Source of the DNA: an uncultured Collinsella sp.
GTDB lineage: Bacteria; Actinomycetota; Coriobacteriia; Coriobacteriales; Coriobacteriaceae
Assembly (NCBI GenBank): GCA_900550785.1
Contig: URTL01000001.1
Coordinates: 1 to 53,955, forward strand
Direction of reading: 5' to 3'
Length of the DNA: 53,955 nt
Shown in pieces: positions 1-8,594 of the stretch (its first letter is position 1; each line of letters begins with the position of its first letter). The notes beneath the pieces were generated by a model that was not told the origin of the DNA, did no database searches, and worked only from the letters and a program-made list of their open reading frames with translations. Made by a program: the position numbers and the translations under genes.

Positions 1-119
1 CCGCCCGCCGAAAACAGCCAACCCACCACCCTCGCACTCGAAAAGCGCGGAAAAACCAAGGAAAATCGCCGCCGCAGCACCTACGGGGGGGGCAACATCG
101 GGACTTCCTTTTTCTCAGT
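1..119. other. left window edge, no reliable gene
   Basis: All three forward frames are open across this short stretch, so a C-terminal end of a gene entering from the left is possible. I see no domain signature that lets me choose a frame. A run of eight G at about 87-94 could also disturb any frame. Confidence 0.3.
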
Positions 120-128
120 ATGTCAGCG

Positions 129-452
129 TCATTCCCGTCCCGCGCGTTCCTTGATGAAACCAACGAACATATCGACGGCCTCCGGGGTATCATGGCGGAA
201 GAACAGGCTGGTCTTGGTAACCAGGGCGGTGACGGCCGCCATCTCCTCATCACTCAGCGTGAAGTCGAATACATCGATGTTCTGTTCCATTCGTTCCCGA
301 TGCGTGGACTTGGGCAACGCCACGATGTTCCGCTGCACCAGCCAGCGCAGAATCACCTAGGCGACCGACTTGCCATGGGTTTCGCCGATTTTCGCCAAAG
401 TCGGATTATCGAACATGCCGGATCGCCCTTCGTCGAATGGCGCCCATGCCTC
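129..452 (-). pseudogene. aldo/keto reductase relic (C-terminal part)
   Basis: On the minus strand this encodes the C-terminal third of an aldo/keto reductase of the diketogluconate reductase type: EAWAPFDEGRSGMF, then a helix, then ILRWLVQRNIVALPKSTH, the family's NADPH-binding segment with the Lys-Ser pair, and a tail ending in KERAGRE. An in-frame TAG at 357-359 interrupts the block exactly where the family has Gln (SVAQVILRW), and another TAG lies at 453-455. No N-terminal barrel half is recognisable upstream. Both the stops and the missing N-terminus mark it as a decayed gene. The residual 75-codon frame after the stop is unlikely to be functional. Confidence 0.75.
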
Positions 453-687
453 CTACGAGTAACCGCCACTCTGTGTAGACGGGATATGGGATAATCGGCG
501 ATGGTACTTTGCGTATGGACACGGTCCGAAAACACTTGGCTTCGATGAGTTCGCAGCAGACTTGCGATTCGTCCGCAACCAGTCGCGCCGGCAACGCGCC
601 ACAGCACGGCGAACAAGTGCGATTTTCCGTCGACCGACATACGCAAAACGCTGGAATTCCAACGTTTCTTAAGGATGGAACACAACA

Positions 688-2367
688 TTGGCTGAGTTTA
701 TTTACCAGATGATCAAGGCCCGCAAGGCTTACGGCGACCGAGTGATTCTTGACGATGTGACCCTGAGCTTCCTGCCGGGCGCGAAGATCGGCGTCGTCGG
801 CCCGAACGGCATGGGCAAGTCGACGCTGCTGAAGATCATGGCCGGACTGGAGACCGTCAGCAATGGCGAGGCCTACATCACACCGGGCTTCACGGTCGGC
901 ATCCTGCAGCAGGAGCCGCCGCTCGACGATGACAAGACCGTCATCGAGAACGTGCGCATGGCGTTTGGCGACATGATCGCCAAGGTCGATCGCTTCAACA
1001 AGATCGGCGAGGAGATGTGCGACCCGGACTGCGACATGGACGCCCTCATGGCCGAGATGGGCAAGCTCCAGGACGAGATCGATGCCGCCGACGGCTGGGA
1101 TATCGATTCCAAGCTCGGCCAGGCCATGGACGCCCTGCAGCTGCCCGATTCCGACATGCCGGTCAACGTGCTTTCCGGCGGCGAGCGCCGTCGTGTTGCC
1201 CTGTGCAAGCTGCTGCTCGAGGCTCCCGACCTGCTGCTGCTCGACGAGCCCACGAACCACCTGGACGCCGAGTCGATCCTGTGGCTCGAGCACTTCCTGC
1301 ATAACTATCAGGGCGCGGTGCTTGCCGTCACACACGATCGCTACTTCCTGGATAACGTTGCCGAGTGGATCTGCGAGGTCGACCGCGGTCACCTTTATCC
1401 CTACAAGGGCAACTACTCCACGTATCTGGAGACCAAGGCCGCGCGTATCGAGGCGCAGGGCAACCGTGACGCCAAGCTCGCCAAGCGCATGGAGGCCGAG
1501 CTCGAGTGGGTACGCAGTTCACCCAAGGCTCGCCAGGCCAAGAACAAGGCTCGTCTGGCTCGCTACGAGGAGATGGAGGCCGAGGCCCGCGCAAGCCAGA
1601 AGCTCGACTGGACCGATATCCGCATCCCTGTGGGCCCGCGTCTGGGCAACAAGGTGCTCGAGGCCCATCACCTGCACAAGGAGTTCGACGGTCGCGTGCT
1701 CATCGATGACCTTTCGTTCACCCTGCCGCGCAACGGCATCGTGGGCGTGATCGGCCCCAACGGTGTCGGTAAGACCACGCTGTTCAAGACGATTGTGGGT
1801 CTGGAGCCGCTGACTTCGGGCGAGCTCGAGGTGGGCGAGACCGTCAAGATTAGCTACGTTGATCAGAACCGCTCCGGCATCGACCCCGACAAGAACCTGT
1901 GGGAGGTCGTCTCGGACGGCCTGGACCACATGATGGTCGGCGAGACCGAGGTCCCGAGCCGCGCCTATGTGGCGAGCTTTGGCTTTAAGGGCCAGGACCA
2001 GCAGAAGCGCGCTGGCGTACTCTCCGGTGGCGAGCGCAACCGTCTGAACCTGGCACTCACGCTCAAGCAGGGCGGCAACCTGCTGCTCCTCGACGAGCCC
2101 ACGAACGACCTCGACGTCGAGACGCTGTCCTCGCTCGAGGCGGCGCTGCTCGAGTTCCCGGGCTGCTCGGTGGTCATTAGCCACGACCGTATGTTCCTGG
2201 ACCGCGTCGCCACGCACATTCTGGCGTGGGAGGGCACCGACGAGAATCCGGGCAACTGGTATTGGTTCGAGGGTAATTTCGAGGCCTATCAGGCCAACCG
2301 CATCGAGCGCCTGGGTGAGGACGCGGCCCAGCCGCATCGTATTCACCGTAAGCTGACGCGCGACTAG
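688..2367 (+). CDS. ettA: EttA-type ABC-F translational throttle ATPase
   Basis: This 559-residue protein is a cytoplasmic ABC-F ATPase with no membrane domain. It has two nucleotide-binding domains: Walker A GPNGMGKST (about residues 39-47) and GPNGVGKTT, two LSGGE signatures, and two Walker B regions LLLLDEPTNHLD and LLLLDEPTNDLD. The arm inserted in the first domain and the charged linker with SSPKARQAKNKARL fit the EttA subfamily, which binds the ribosomal E site and gates entry into elongation according to ATP/ADP level. The start is a TTG preceded by AAGGATGG about nine bases upstream, which gives the canonical MAEFIYQM beginning. The gene stands alone and ends at a strong terminator. 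Function follows from the family. Confidence 0.93.
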   Translation: MAEFIYQMIKARKAYGDRVILDDVTLSFLPGAKIGVVGPNGMGKSTLLKIMAGLETVSNGEAYITPGFTVGILQQEPPLDDDKTVIENVRMAFGDMIAKVDRFNKIGEEMCDPDCDMDALMAEMGKLQDEIDAADGWDIDSKLGQAMDALQLPDSDMPVNVLSGGERRRVALCKLLLEAPDLLLLDEPTNHLDAESILWLEHFLHNYQGAVLAVTHDRYFLDNVAEWICEVDRGHLYPYKGNYSTYLETKAARIEAQGNRDAKLAKRMEAELEWVRSSPKARQAKNKARLARYEEMEAEARASQKLDWTDIRIPVGPRLGNKVLEAHHLHKEFDGRVLIDDLSFTLPRNGIVGVIGPNGVGKTTLFKTIVGLEPLTSGELEVGETVKISYVDQNRSGIDPDKNLWEVVSDGLDHMMVGETEVPSRAYVASFGFKGQDQQKRAGVLSGGERNRLNLALTLKQGGNLLLLDEPTNDLDVETLSSLEAALLEFPGCSVVISHDRMFLDRVATHILAWEGTDENPGNWYWFEGNFEAYQANRIERLGEDAAQPHRIHRKLTRD

Positions 2368-2377
2368 TAGCAAGTAG

Positions 2378-2405
2378 AAAGGCCGCCACCAAGGGCGGCC
2401 TTTCT
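2378..2405 (+). terminator. intrinsic terminator after ettA
   Basis: The hairpin AAAGGCCGCC-ACCAA-GGGCGGCCTTT is followed by a short T-rich tract, ten bases past the ettA stop codon. Confidence 0.85.
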
Positions 2406-2579
2406 TGTAGCAATTGCACTGCAGCTATGCCCTGGCTGCTGGTTTGATTCATAATCAAAGTTATCTCTTTGGGATTAAAGCCCGTTTTTGCTATGAGCGA
2501 TTTTCTAATTCCGTTTAAAACGTAAAGACGCATTGGGTTGCAAGGACATAAGCAAATCGAATTGAAATATAACCAGTGC

Positions 2580-2591
2580 TGTAACGTTACA
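2580..2591. promoter_or_regulatory. 12-bp palindrome in AT-rich leader
   Basis: TGTAACGTTACA is a perfect palindrome 57 bp upstream of the peptidase-like gene at 2648, inside a 240-bp AT-rich leader. It could be an operator. No clear -35/-10 pair could be fixed and no regulator is adjacent. Confidence 0.25.
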
Positions 2592-2647
2592 AAAAAGATT
2601 ATAGAATAGGAGTACCTTATAAGTCGCTTCTCTAGAAAGAAGAACAT

Positions 2648-3775
2648 ATGCTTTCGCGTCGTCGTTTTCTGCAACTTGTCGCGTCTTCAATTGTCGCCTT
2701 AGCCGCACGTCCGAAAGAGGTTTTTGCTTCGACGGGCAATATTGATGGTGAGCAGATACAATTTACTTCTGAAATTGCGCAAGAGCTTGCCGATAAATAT
2801 ATAAAGGGACTCCTCGGCTATTCGTATACGCCTTCTGACCCTATTCCTTTTGTAGATGTTGATGGGTCCCCGCTTGGTTACATTGTTCCGGTTGTGACAT
2901 CCAATAGAGCCGCGGGCTATTTGGTTTTAGATGCTTCAGATGATGAAATACTTACGGGATATCGTTTTGGAGACGGCTTAGTCAGCCCTATGGATCGGGG
3001 AGGAGATCTTGGTGTCGAGTCTTATTCTTTCAATAACCCAGTCGTAATGATCAATCCATTCGAATTCGGCGTGCAATCTTTGGACGGTTCAATAACAACA
3101 AATTGCGGAAGAACAATCCCGGCTGTTTCCATAGAAGGACGGCCTGTCGTTTTATCGAATAAACCTTCAAGCTGGAACGATGTTGTAATTTACGCAACTC
3201 AAATGCAGGATTACACAGTATCTGGATTTCGTTCCATTTCTCAGTTTATGTCATATGATGAAAGCGAGATTAAGAGGCTTACCGCCCACTATGCTTGTAT
3301 GGTGACAGCTTTTTCGAACGTTGCGGAACTGTATGGCATTGCCAATTTATATAGCGACCCTTCGCAATATATGCAGATATGGAGTTACACCAATACCCAT
3401 GCTCTTTCCGATGAAGAACAGACTGTTCCCGGCGTTGTTTTGGGTGGAACGCCGATATCAACCTGTGCAACGGGGTTTACAAATTACTGCGCAAGCAGAG
3501 GAAGTACTCTTATCGCCCGCACTGTCTCCTCTCCGGCTATCGCGAGCATTCAAAATGAGATTAACTCTAATAGACCGAATGTTTTACATGCGAGTTTGTA
3601 CAACGGATCAGCCCATTCTGTAACAGCGGAGGCTTACGCCACACTTACTGGTAAGAAAACTGGAGAGACAAGGCAGATGATTGGCATAGCGGACGGCTGG
3701 AATTCATCTTTATCCTTCCTGAAGTATGATCAGAGCTATTATGCGTGGACTTATGGAACGACTTTTTCGAAGTAG
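2648..3775 (+). CDS. Tat-exported cysteine-peptidase-like protein
   Basis: The 375-residue product begins with SRRRFLQLVAS followed by a hydrophobic stretch, a twin-arginine export signal, so it should act outside the membrane. The mature part looks like a papain-fold C39/C10-type peptidase: Cys217 in HYACMVTAFSNVAELYG at a helix start, His323 in GSAHSVTAEAY, and a downstream IGIADGWN segment that could supply the third catalytic residue. An N-terminal region (residues about 30-150) resembles a propeptide or substrate-like beta domain. The gene is AT-rich compared with ettA, which suggests acquisition. The next gene, a lipoprotein, overlaps its 3' end. The peptidase assignment rests on residue pattern and not on a firm family match; an inactive structural homologue is possible. 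Confidence 0.6.
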   Translation: MLSRRRFLQLVASSIVALAARPKEVFASTGNIDGEQIQFTSEIAQELADKYIKGLLGYSYTPSDPIPFVDVDGSPLGYIVPVVTSNRAAGYLVLDASDDEILTGYRFGDGLVSPMDRGGDLGVESYSFNNPVVMINPFEFGVQSLDGSITTNCGRTIPAVSIEGRPVVLSNKPSSWNDVVIYATQMQDYTVSGFRSISQFMSYDESEIKRLTAHYACMVTAFSNVAELYGIANLYSDPSQYMQIWSYTNTHALSDEEQTVPGVVLGGTPISTCATGFTNYCASRGSTLIARTVSSPAIASIQNEINSNRPNVLHASLYNGSAHSVTAEAYATLTGKKTGETRQMIGIADGWNSSLSFLKYDQSYYAWTYGTTFSK

Positions 3776-4145
3776 GGCGATTCGTCTAGCCCTGTCTTTG
3801 GTGCTGATGGCTTCATTGGTGGGCTGTTCAACAAAGGAAGAGATATCGCGCGGAGGTTCCGGAGAAGTGACTGCGACAGACTCAGGTTCATTAGAAATAG
3901 CTGGCGGGCATGCCGATGTGATGTTACAAGGAAAAGGCGTGCTTAGGTCGGTTGATGCTGAAGACGCTGTCTGCTCAATAGAGGATTTAAAGACAGGTGA
4001 AACTGCACCGTACCGAGTCTCAGATAATGCTGCGAATATGATTGAGTCGATACCGACTGGAGCGCAGGTTTCTTTTAGATACTTTGCTCCGCAACTTGAG
4101 GATGAGCTTGCTTCTCTGGTGTCTATATGCACCGATGACAACTAA
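3753..4145 (+). CDS. small lipoprotein overlapping the peptidase-like gene
   Basis: A 130-residue protein starts with a positively charged signal peptide and the lipobox SLVGC (MASLVGCSTKEE), so it should be lipid-anchored on the outer face of the membrane. The mature domain of about 105 residues has alternating beta-like segments and two cysteines; I do not recognise the family. The gene begins inside the last 23 bases of the upstream gene in another frame, so the two are probably translated as a coupled pair. The ATG at 3753 gives a normal signal peptide; ATGs at 3726 and 3741 are alternatives. A role as partner or inhibitor of the exported peptidase-like protein is a guess from position only. 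Confidence 0.65.
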   Translation: MERLFRSRAIRLALSLVLMASLVGCSTKEEISRGGSGEVTATDSGSLEIAGGHADVMLQGKGVLRSVDAEDAVCSIEDLKTGETAPYRVSDNAANMIESIPTGAQVSFRYFAPQLEDELASLVSICTDDN

Positions 4146-4158
4146 AAGGCCTGAATTC

Positions 4159-4200
4159 AAAAGGCCTCGGATGGTCAATTGGCTATCCGAGGCCTTTTTT
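4159..4200. terminator. bidirectional terminator
   Basis: The stem AAAAGGCCTCGGAT / ATCCGAGGCCTTTT has A and T runs on both sides, so it can end transcripts from both the lipoprotein gene and the convergent gene at 4199-5545. Confidence 0.85.
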
Positions 4201-5545
4201 ACTCGACCGGGGCTTCGACCTTGTCGATGACCCAGGTGGCTCCGAGGCCGCCGGTGGTGTTGCGGCGGATGCGCACGGTGACTTCGTGGCGCTCGCCGGC
4301 CTGCGTGTAGTGCAGGGGGAAGCTTGCGCGGTTTCGCGCGGCCTCGATGGTACCGCGCTCGCGGGCGATCCAGTAGTACTCGCCGACAATGCCGAGGGTG
4401 TCGGCGCCGTAGGGGAGATAGGTCGACAGCTGGTGCAGAAGCGGGCCGGGGCAGAAGACCTCGGTTGCGAAATCGATGGGGAAGTCCTTGGGGATGGTCG
4501 GTGCTGCGGGTGCGGGGGCCGGTGCTGCAGCGGGGGCCGGAGACGGTGCCGGTGCGGGAATTTGGTCGCAAACAGCGGCGGGCACGGATTCGATGACGGG
4601 TGCGGGCTCCGGCGTCGCTTCCGGCTTGATCGTGGAATCTGCGGGCTCCAGCGTCGTCTTCGGCTTGGTTGTGGAATCTGCGGGCTTCACGGTGACGGGC
4701 GCGTCTGCAACTGCGGTTTCAACCTCAACCTGCGTCGCGTTCTCGTTCTCGACGCTCGACTTTGCCTCGATGGGCGTGGATGCCATGGTGGTGATGCCGG
4801 CGTTTGCGTTCTCGGGGTCATAGACGACCGTGAGTGAGATGGCAGGCTGCGGTGCCTCGGGCTCCGATGCCGCCTCGGCAGCGTCCTGTTCTGCGGGCTC
4901 TTCGGGCTGATCGTCCTCGGCCTCGTCGCCAAAGACATCGCTGTTTTGGAGCGCAGGCGCCTCAGGTTGGCTAGCGGCTTCTTCGGGTGTCGACTTGGGA
5001 GCCTCGTTGAGCTCCGTAGTGGCTTCCTGCTCGGATATGACTTTGGGATCGGTCGTGGCGGCGATTTCGGTTTCGGCTTCTGCCGTTACCTCAATAGCGA
5101 CTTCGATCTCTGTCTCGGGCTCGGGCTCCGGAGCGACTTCGGCCACGGGCTCGGGCTCGGGACGCTTAACGTGCTTAGGGCGCACGGCCTTGAGGTCCTT
5201 CTCGCCGCGCTTTTTCTTTTTGTAGGACTGCTTGGCTCCCTTGGCTGCCTTGGGCTTATCCTCGCCCTTGGCAAGGGCGGTATCCCAGGCATCGTTGGCG
5301 ATGACGGTGGCATACAGGCGACCGCCCTTAAAGACGGTCAGCTTAATGCAGTCGTCGAGCTCCTCGAGCAACTCGCGCGTGGACTCAAAGCCCAGGTCAT
5401 AAGCGGCCATGTCACCAGTGGCGAGTGCCTCCTCGACCTGCGTTATAAACGTTTGCTTGCCGCATCCGATTGCATCGCGCAGCAGACGATACAGGTAGAT
5501 GTGGTTGCCCAGCGATAGCGTGGGCTTAACTATTGTCTTGCTCAT
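4199..5545 (-). CDS. uncharacterised protein with Pro/Glu/Ala-rich linker
   Basis: The 448-residue product has three parts. Residues 1-90 form a compact helical N-terminal domain (from MSKTIVKPTLSLGNHIYLY through a predicted strand KGGRLYATVIAND). Residues about 95-340 are a long low-complexity linker rich in Pro, Glu, Ala and Thr with a basic KKKKRGEK patch at its start. Residues about 345-448 form a folded C-terminal domain (FATEVFCPGPLLHQLSTYLP and a beta-rich end). No signal peptide or membrane segment is present. AGGAGA nine bases upstream of the ATG at 5545 fixes the start; a longer frame to 5584 lacks a ribosome-binding site. I do not recognise either domain. Confidence 0.75.
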   Translation of the reverse strand: MSKTIVKPTLSLGNHIYLYRLLRDAIGCGKQTFITQVEEALATGDMAAYDLGFESTRELLEELDDCIKLTVFKGGRLYATVIANDAWDTALAKGEDKPKAAKGAKQSYKKKKRGEKDLKAVRPKHVKRPEPEPVAEVAPEPEPETEIEVAIEVTAEAETEIAATTDPKVISEQEATTELNEAPKSTPEEAASQPEAPALQNSDVFGDEAEDDQPEEPAEQDAAEAASEPEAPQPAISLTVVYDPENANAGITTMASTPIEAKSSVENENATQVEVETAVADAPVTVKPADSTTKPKTTLEPADSTIKPEATPEPAPVIESVPAAVCDQIPAPAPSPAPAAAPAPAPAAPTIPKDFPIDFATEVFCPGPLLHQLSTYLPYGADTLGIVGEYYWIARERGTIEAARNRASFPLHYTQAGERHEVTVRIRRNTTGGLGATWVIDKVEAPVE

Positions 5546-5617
5546 GGCAAATCTCCTCTTTACACATGTAAAGCATCTTACCATCGCATAGCGTTCGCCA
5601 TGGCGGCGCCCAAGGCA

Positions 5618-5651
5618 AACGGGCGCGAACCGCTTTCGATTCGCGCCCGTT
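5618..5651 (-). terminator. terminator of the membrane protein gene at 5686
   Basis: The 12-bp stem AACGGGCGCGAA / TTCGCGCCCGTT lies just downstream of the minus-strand gene, with TTTGCCTT following on that strand. Confidence 0.6.
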
Positions 5652-5685
5652 GTACAGGTCGGTTATCTATGAGAGGCAAATGTAC

Positions 5686-6648
5686 TTAGTTGCCCGATGT
5701 CGTGCCTTGGCTCGAGTTGTCAGATGCCGTGCCGGACGCGGTTCCACTCGAGCTGTTCGAGCTGTTGGTGTTGTTGCTGTCTGCTGTGCCCGTTCCCGAA
5801 GTGGTGTCGCTCGTCTGGCCGCCCGTGCTCGGCTGCGAACCGCCAGTCGTTTGGCTTGAGTCGGTCGTGCCGGACGGCGTGCCACTGTTGGCCGTAGAGG
5901 AATCGGTGCCCTGCGATTGGTTTTGGGTGTTCGAGGACGAATTGGCAGAGGTAGAACTGTCTTGCGTATCGTCCGTCTGCGCCTGCTGATCCTGCGACTG
6001 GGTGTTGCCATTTGCATCGCTCTCGGTCGTGCGCGACGAAAGGATTGGCTCGGGGCGCTCGCCCAGACCCTCACCGGCGGTGGTTATAAGGATGGCGCCG
6101 GTGCAGGCGATGACCGCGACGATGGCGATGGCGATCGAGAAGACGATGACCTTCTTTTGCGTCTGGCTGCGCTCTGCCGCGGCCTTGGCGCGCAGGCTGT
6201 TAGGGGCGACGCGCGCCGTGGTCGCACGCCCCGCAACCTGGCGCATCTCCTGCGTAGTCGCGGCGCCGCCCAGGTGCTCCTCGGCATTAAGCTCAACGGG
6301 CTCATAGGCGCCGGCGGGGTAGTCGACGTCGGCGTGCGTACCTTTGAGGGCTTTGGCGCTGGCAGAGATAAAGTGGCGGTAGACCTGCGAGGACACAACG
6401 GTGATGACCGAGCTCACGGCGGCGCCAATTACTGAACCAGCGATGCCAATCTTGGAAGCAAGCGCGACACTTGTGGCGGCGGCTGCGGCGCCAGCGATGA
6501 TCTGAGGAATGGAAATGTCATCGAACAGGCCCTTTTTGGGCGCGATGGCCATGGTCTGTCCAATGGAATGGTTCTCGTGCACGCCGTTGTTGAGCGCGGC
6601 CGGTGTCATGACGCGCGTGCGCGGCGCGTCGGTGTACTTGGTTGTCAT
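5686..6648 (-). CDS. membrane protein with long Ser/Thr/Gly-rich extracellular tail
   Basis: The 320-residue product starts MTTKYTDAPR. GGAGGA seven bases upstream sets this ATG; the longer open frame to 6843 lacks a ribosome-binding site. Residues about 40-95 are Ala/Gly-rich and hydrophobic (IPQIIAGAAAAATSVALASK and a following segment), which suggests a membrane hairpin. A clear transmembrane helix lies at about 165-190 (VIVFSIAIAIVAVIACTGAI). The last 115 residues are almost only Ser, Thr, Gly, Asn, Gln and Asp and would be exposed outside the cell. This composition is typical of cell-wall-spanning stalks. I know no function for the family. Confidence 0.75.
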   Translation of the reverse strand: MTTKYTDAPRTRVMTPAALNNGVHENHSIGQTMAIAPKKGLFDDISIPQIIAGAAAAATSVALASKIGIAGSVIGAAVSSVITVVSSQVYRHFISASAKALKGTHADVDYPAGAYEPVELNAEEHLGGAATTQEMRQVAGRATTARVAPNSLRAKAAAERSQTQKKVIVFSIAIAIVAVIACTGAILITTAGEGLGERPEPILSSRTTESDANGNTQSQDQQAQTDDTQDSSTSANSSSNTQNQSQGTDSSTANSGTPSGTTDSSQTTGGSQPSTGGQTSDTTSGTGTADSNNTNSSNSSSGTASGTASDNSSQGTTSGN

Positions 6649-6824
6649 ACGGGGTCCTCCCGGTGTAAATCTGCTTCGTTTCGTGTAGCCATCAGGGTAC
6701 CCACCAGATGTGAATCGTACGTGACATTTAACAGATACCATCAACTCATCAAGGGGGGGCTTGCTGTCTTTGGTGCAATAGCTTGATGCTAAACTGGATT
6801 TACGATTGCGAGGTGGTTTACGTG

Positions 6825-7064
6825 ATGTACCCGTATATGACATTCGAAGACGGTACCGAGGTCGTTCATTCTGGCCTGATTGCAGATGAGGATATCGAAA
6901 AGGTTGTCGTGCATTTTGAACGACCGACGGCAGAGGGCTTCGACTCCGCTCGCTGTGAGTTGCCTTCCTGTTCGTGGACTGACTGGGAAGGGCATTTTAC
7001 TCAGAGTGAAAAACGAGCTTTCGAAGAGTGTTTGAGCAAATCATTTAGATTAGTTCGAGTTTAG
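6825..7064 (+). CDS. small conserved-looking protein, function unknown
   Basis: A 79-residue acidic protein (MYPYMTFEDGTEVVHSGLI...) has a predicted beta-rich N-terminal half (FEDGTEVVHS, KVVVHFERP), a conserved-looking FDSARCELPS segment and a helical end. GAGGTGG eight bases before the ATG at 6825 supports this start over the in-frame upstream ATGs. I think I have seen related small proteins in Collinsella, but I cannot name a family. It opens the AT-rich block that runs to 11039, although an 80-bp gap separates it from the next gene, so its membership of that operon is uncertain. Confidence 0.6.
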   Translation: MYPYMTFEDGTEVVHSGLIADEDIEKVVVHFERPTAEGFDSARCELPSCSWTDWEGHFTQSEKRAFEECLSKSFRLVRV

Positions 7065-7143
7065 TTCGAATAAAGAAGCCGAATGCGATGACCTGAAGCG
7101 TATGCATTTTTAGTATTAGATGCGTATGAAATGGAGGATGTGA

Positions 7144-7425
7144 ATGGATGAGCTAATAGACTTTAAAAAACGATTTCTCAAGAATGGCGAGCTGGTTTCA
7201 ATTCCAAAAAAGGAAAGCTATAAAAGAATCATGCTGCTATGGGCCGTCTCTTTCTTTGAATTAAATACAAGTTATACGGAGCTTCAGGTTAATCGTGTGC
7301 TGTCACAGCTCTATCCTGATTATGCCGTGTTGAGGCGGTACTTGGTTGATTATGGATTCCTATTAAGGGATGAACGAGGCCTGAAATACGAGGTTAATCG
7401 TGATGTTCACGGTATTGAGAGCTAG
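7144..7425 (+). CDS. DUF2087 winged-helix protein
   Basis: The 93-residue protein fits the DUF2087 domain: LKNGELVSIPKKESYKRIML, then YTELQVNRVLSQLYPDYAV, then LRRYLVDYGFLLRDERG. This is a small winged-helix fold seen alone or fused to transcription regulators. GGAGG lies just upstream. The 3' end overlaps the start of the MFS gene by 23 bp, so the two should be translationally coupled. In this context it could regulate the cluster or bind peptide, as winged-helix recognition domains do in peptide-modifying systems; both are inference. Confidence 0.75.
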   Translation: MDELIDFKKRFLKNGELVSIPKKESYKRIMLLWAVSFFELNTSYTELQVNRVLSQLYPDYAVLRRYLVDYGFLLRDERGLKYEVNRDVHGIES

Positions 7426-8587
7426 CCATCCGGTTCGGGTCCTATATATTGCTAGAGGGATAAGCGAAATAGGCAATTGGTGTGCGAATATTGCTTTGCC
7501 AATGCTGATTTACGAGGTAACTCACGATGTTTCTGCAACTGCTTTGATGGTCTGCTGCAGATTTGCCCCCTCTCTGTTTTCAGTTTCGCTCGCGCAGCTG
7601 CCTCAGAAGATGGGTATCGGGACACTGCAGGCCATGAGATTGGCAGACTTAATTCGCGCGGGATTATTCGTTTGCTATATTTTTGTTGATAGTAAATGGA
7701 GTATGTTTGCTATTACGTGCGCGGTATCGCTTTGCCGAACGGTTGAAATGCCCTGCTTTTACTCGTTGTTAAGAGCCAATACGAATAGTATCAATCGCGA
7801 CGTAATTAATAATTCGTTTGGGTTTCTGCAGAATTTGATGATGGTTCTGGGGCCAGTTGCCGGCGGTTTTGTTGTCGCTCAATTTGGGGCGGAGGCTGTT
7901 CTTGCATTAGACGCGCTTTCTTTTGCCGCGTCGTTCTGGTTGCTGCGAGATGTTCCGTCGGTTATCGAGGTTAATGATAAAGAGGGGATAAGCAAAAATG
8001 AAAAAAACAGGACTGCATTTAGTGATCTTAGCGCGAAGCACTTGGCAATTGGTTTCCTATTAATCGATATTTCTAGTGGCGTGGCATTCGGCTCTCTGAA
8101 TTCTCTTTTGCCAGCTATAGCGCAATTGCAATTTGACTCGTCATCGATACAATACGGATTCCTTCAGAGTAGTCTTACAATCGGACTGTTGTTCGGAAAT
8201 ACAATATATGGTCGTTTAATTAGTGGTTCCGATTGCGTTAAATCATATTGTTTTGTGACGTATCTTGCGCTCGGTGCGTATCTGGCGTTTGGCTATCGCT
8301 ATGCGTCTGGGATATCGTTTATTTTCCTTTTTATCGTCGGTGCCGGAAACGCCATTCAAGATGTGCTTCTCATAACATCGCTGCAGGATTTGGCGAGAGA
8401 CGAATCTGAATCGATAAGCCTGTTTTCAATTAGGGAGTCTTTGCAATCGGTTGCTGTTGTTATTTCAACACTCCTTGTTTCGCTGTTCACGAGCATCGCG
8501 ATGTTCTCAATTCTCGTTACAGGACTTGGTGTATTTTCAATTATGATGGTAGCTGCGTTTCAATTGAATTATTTGCGAAAGATGTGA
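7403..8587 (+). CDS. MFS transporter (exporter-like)
   Basis: The 394-residue protein has about twelve hydrophobic segments and the overall pattern of the MFS group that contains antibiotic and siderophore exporters: an N-terminal ARGISEIGNWCANIALPMLI helix, a central charged loop (about residues 190-215, NDKEGISKNEKNR) and six further helices. The ATG at 7403 has GAGG nine bases upstream and overlaps the DUF2087 gene. Seven bases separate it from the radical SAM gene. Export of a product made by the neighbouring enzyme, or immunity to it, is the natural inference; the sequence itself does not show substrate. Confidence 0.85.
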   Translation: MFTVLRASHPVRVLYIARGISEIGNWCANIALPMLIYEVTHDVSATALMVCCRFAPSLFSVSLAQLPQKMGIGTLQAMRLADLIRAGLFVCYIFVDSKWSMFAITCAVSLCRTVEMPCFYSLLRANTNSINRDVINNSFGFLQNLMMVLGPVAGGFVVAQFGAEAVLALDALSFAASFWLLRDVPSVIEVNDKEGISKNEKNRTAFSDLSAKHLAIGFLLIDISSGVAFGSLNSLLPAIAQLQFDSSSIQYGFLQSSLTIGLLFGNTIYGRLISGSDCVKSYCFVTYLALGAYLAFGYRYASGISFIFLFIVGAGNAIQDVLLITSLQDLARDESESISLFSIRESLQSVAVVISTLLVSLFTSIAMFSILVTGLGVFSIMMVAAFQLNYLRKM

Positions 8588-8594
8588 CGTTGAT

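Noticed and set aside
120..494. 124-codon plus-strand frame at the left end
   Set aside because: It is antisense to the aldo/keto reductase relic and has no domain character.
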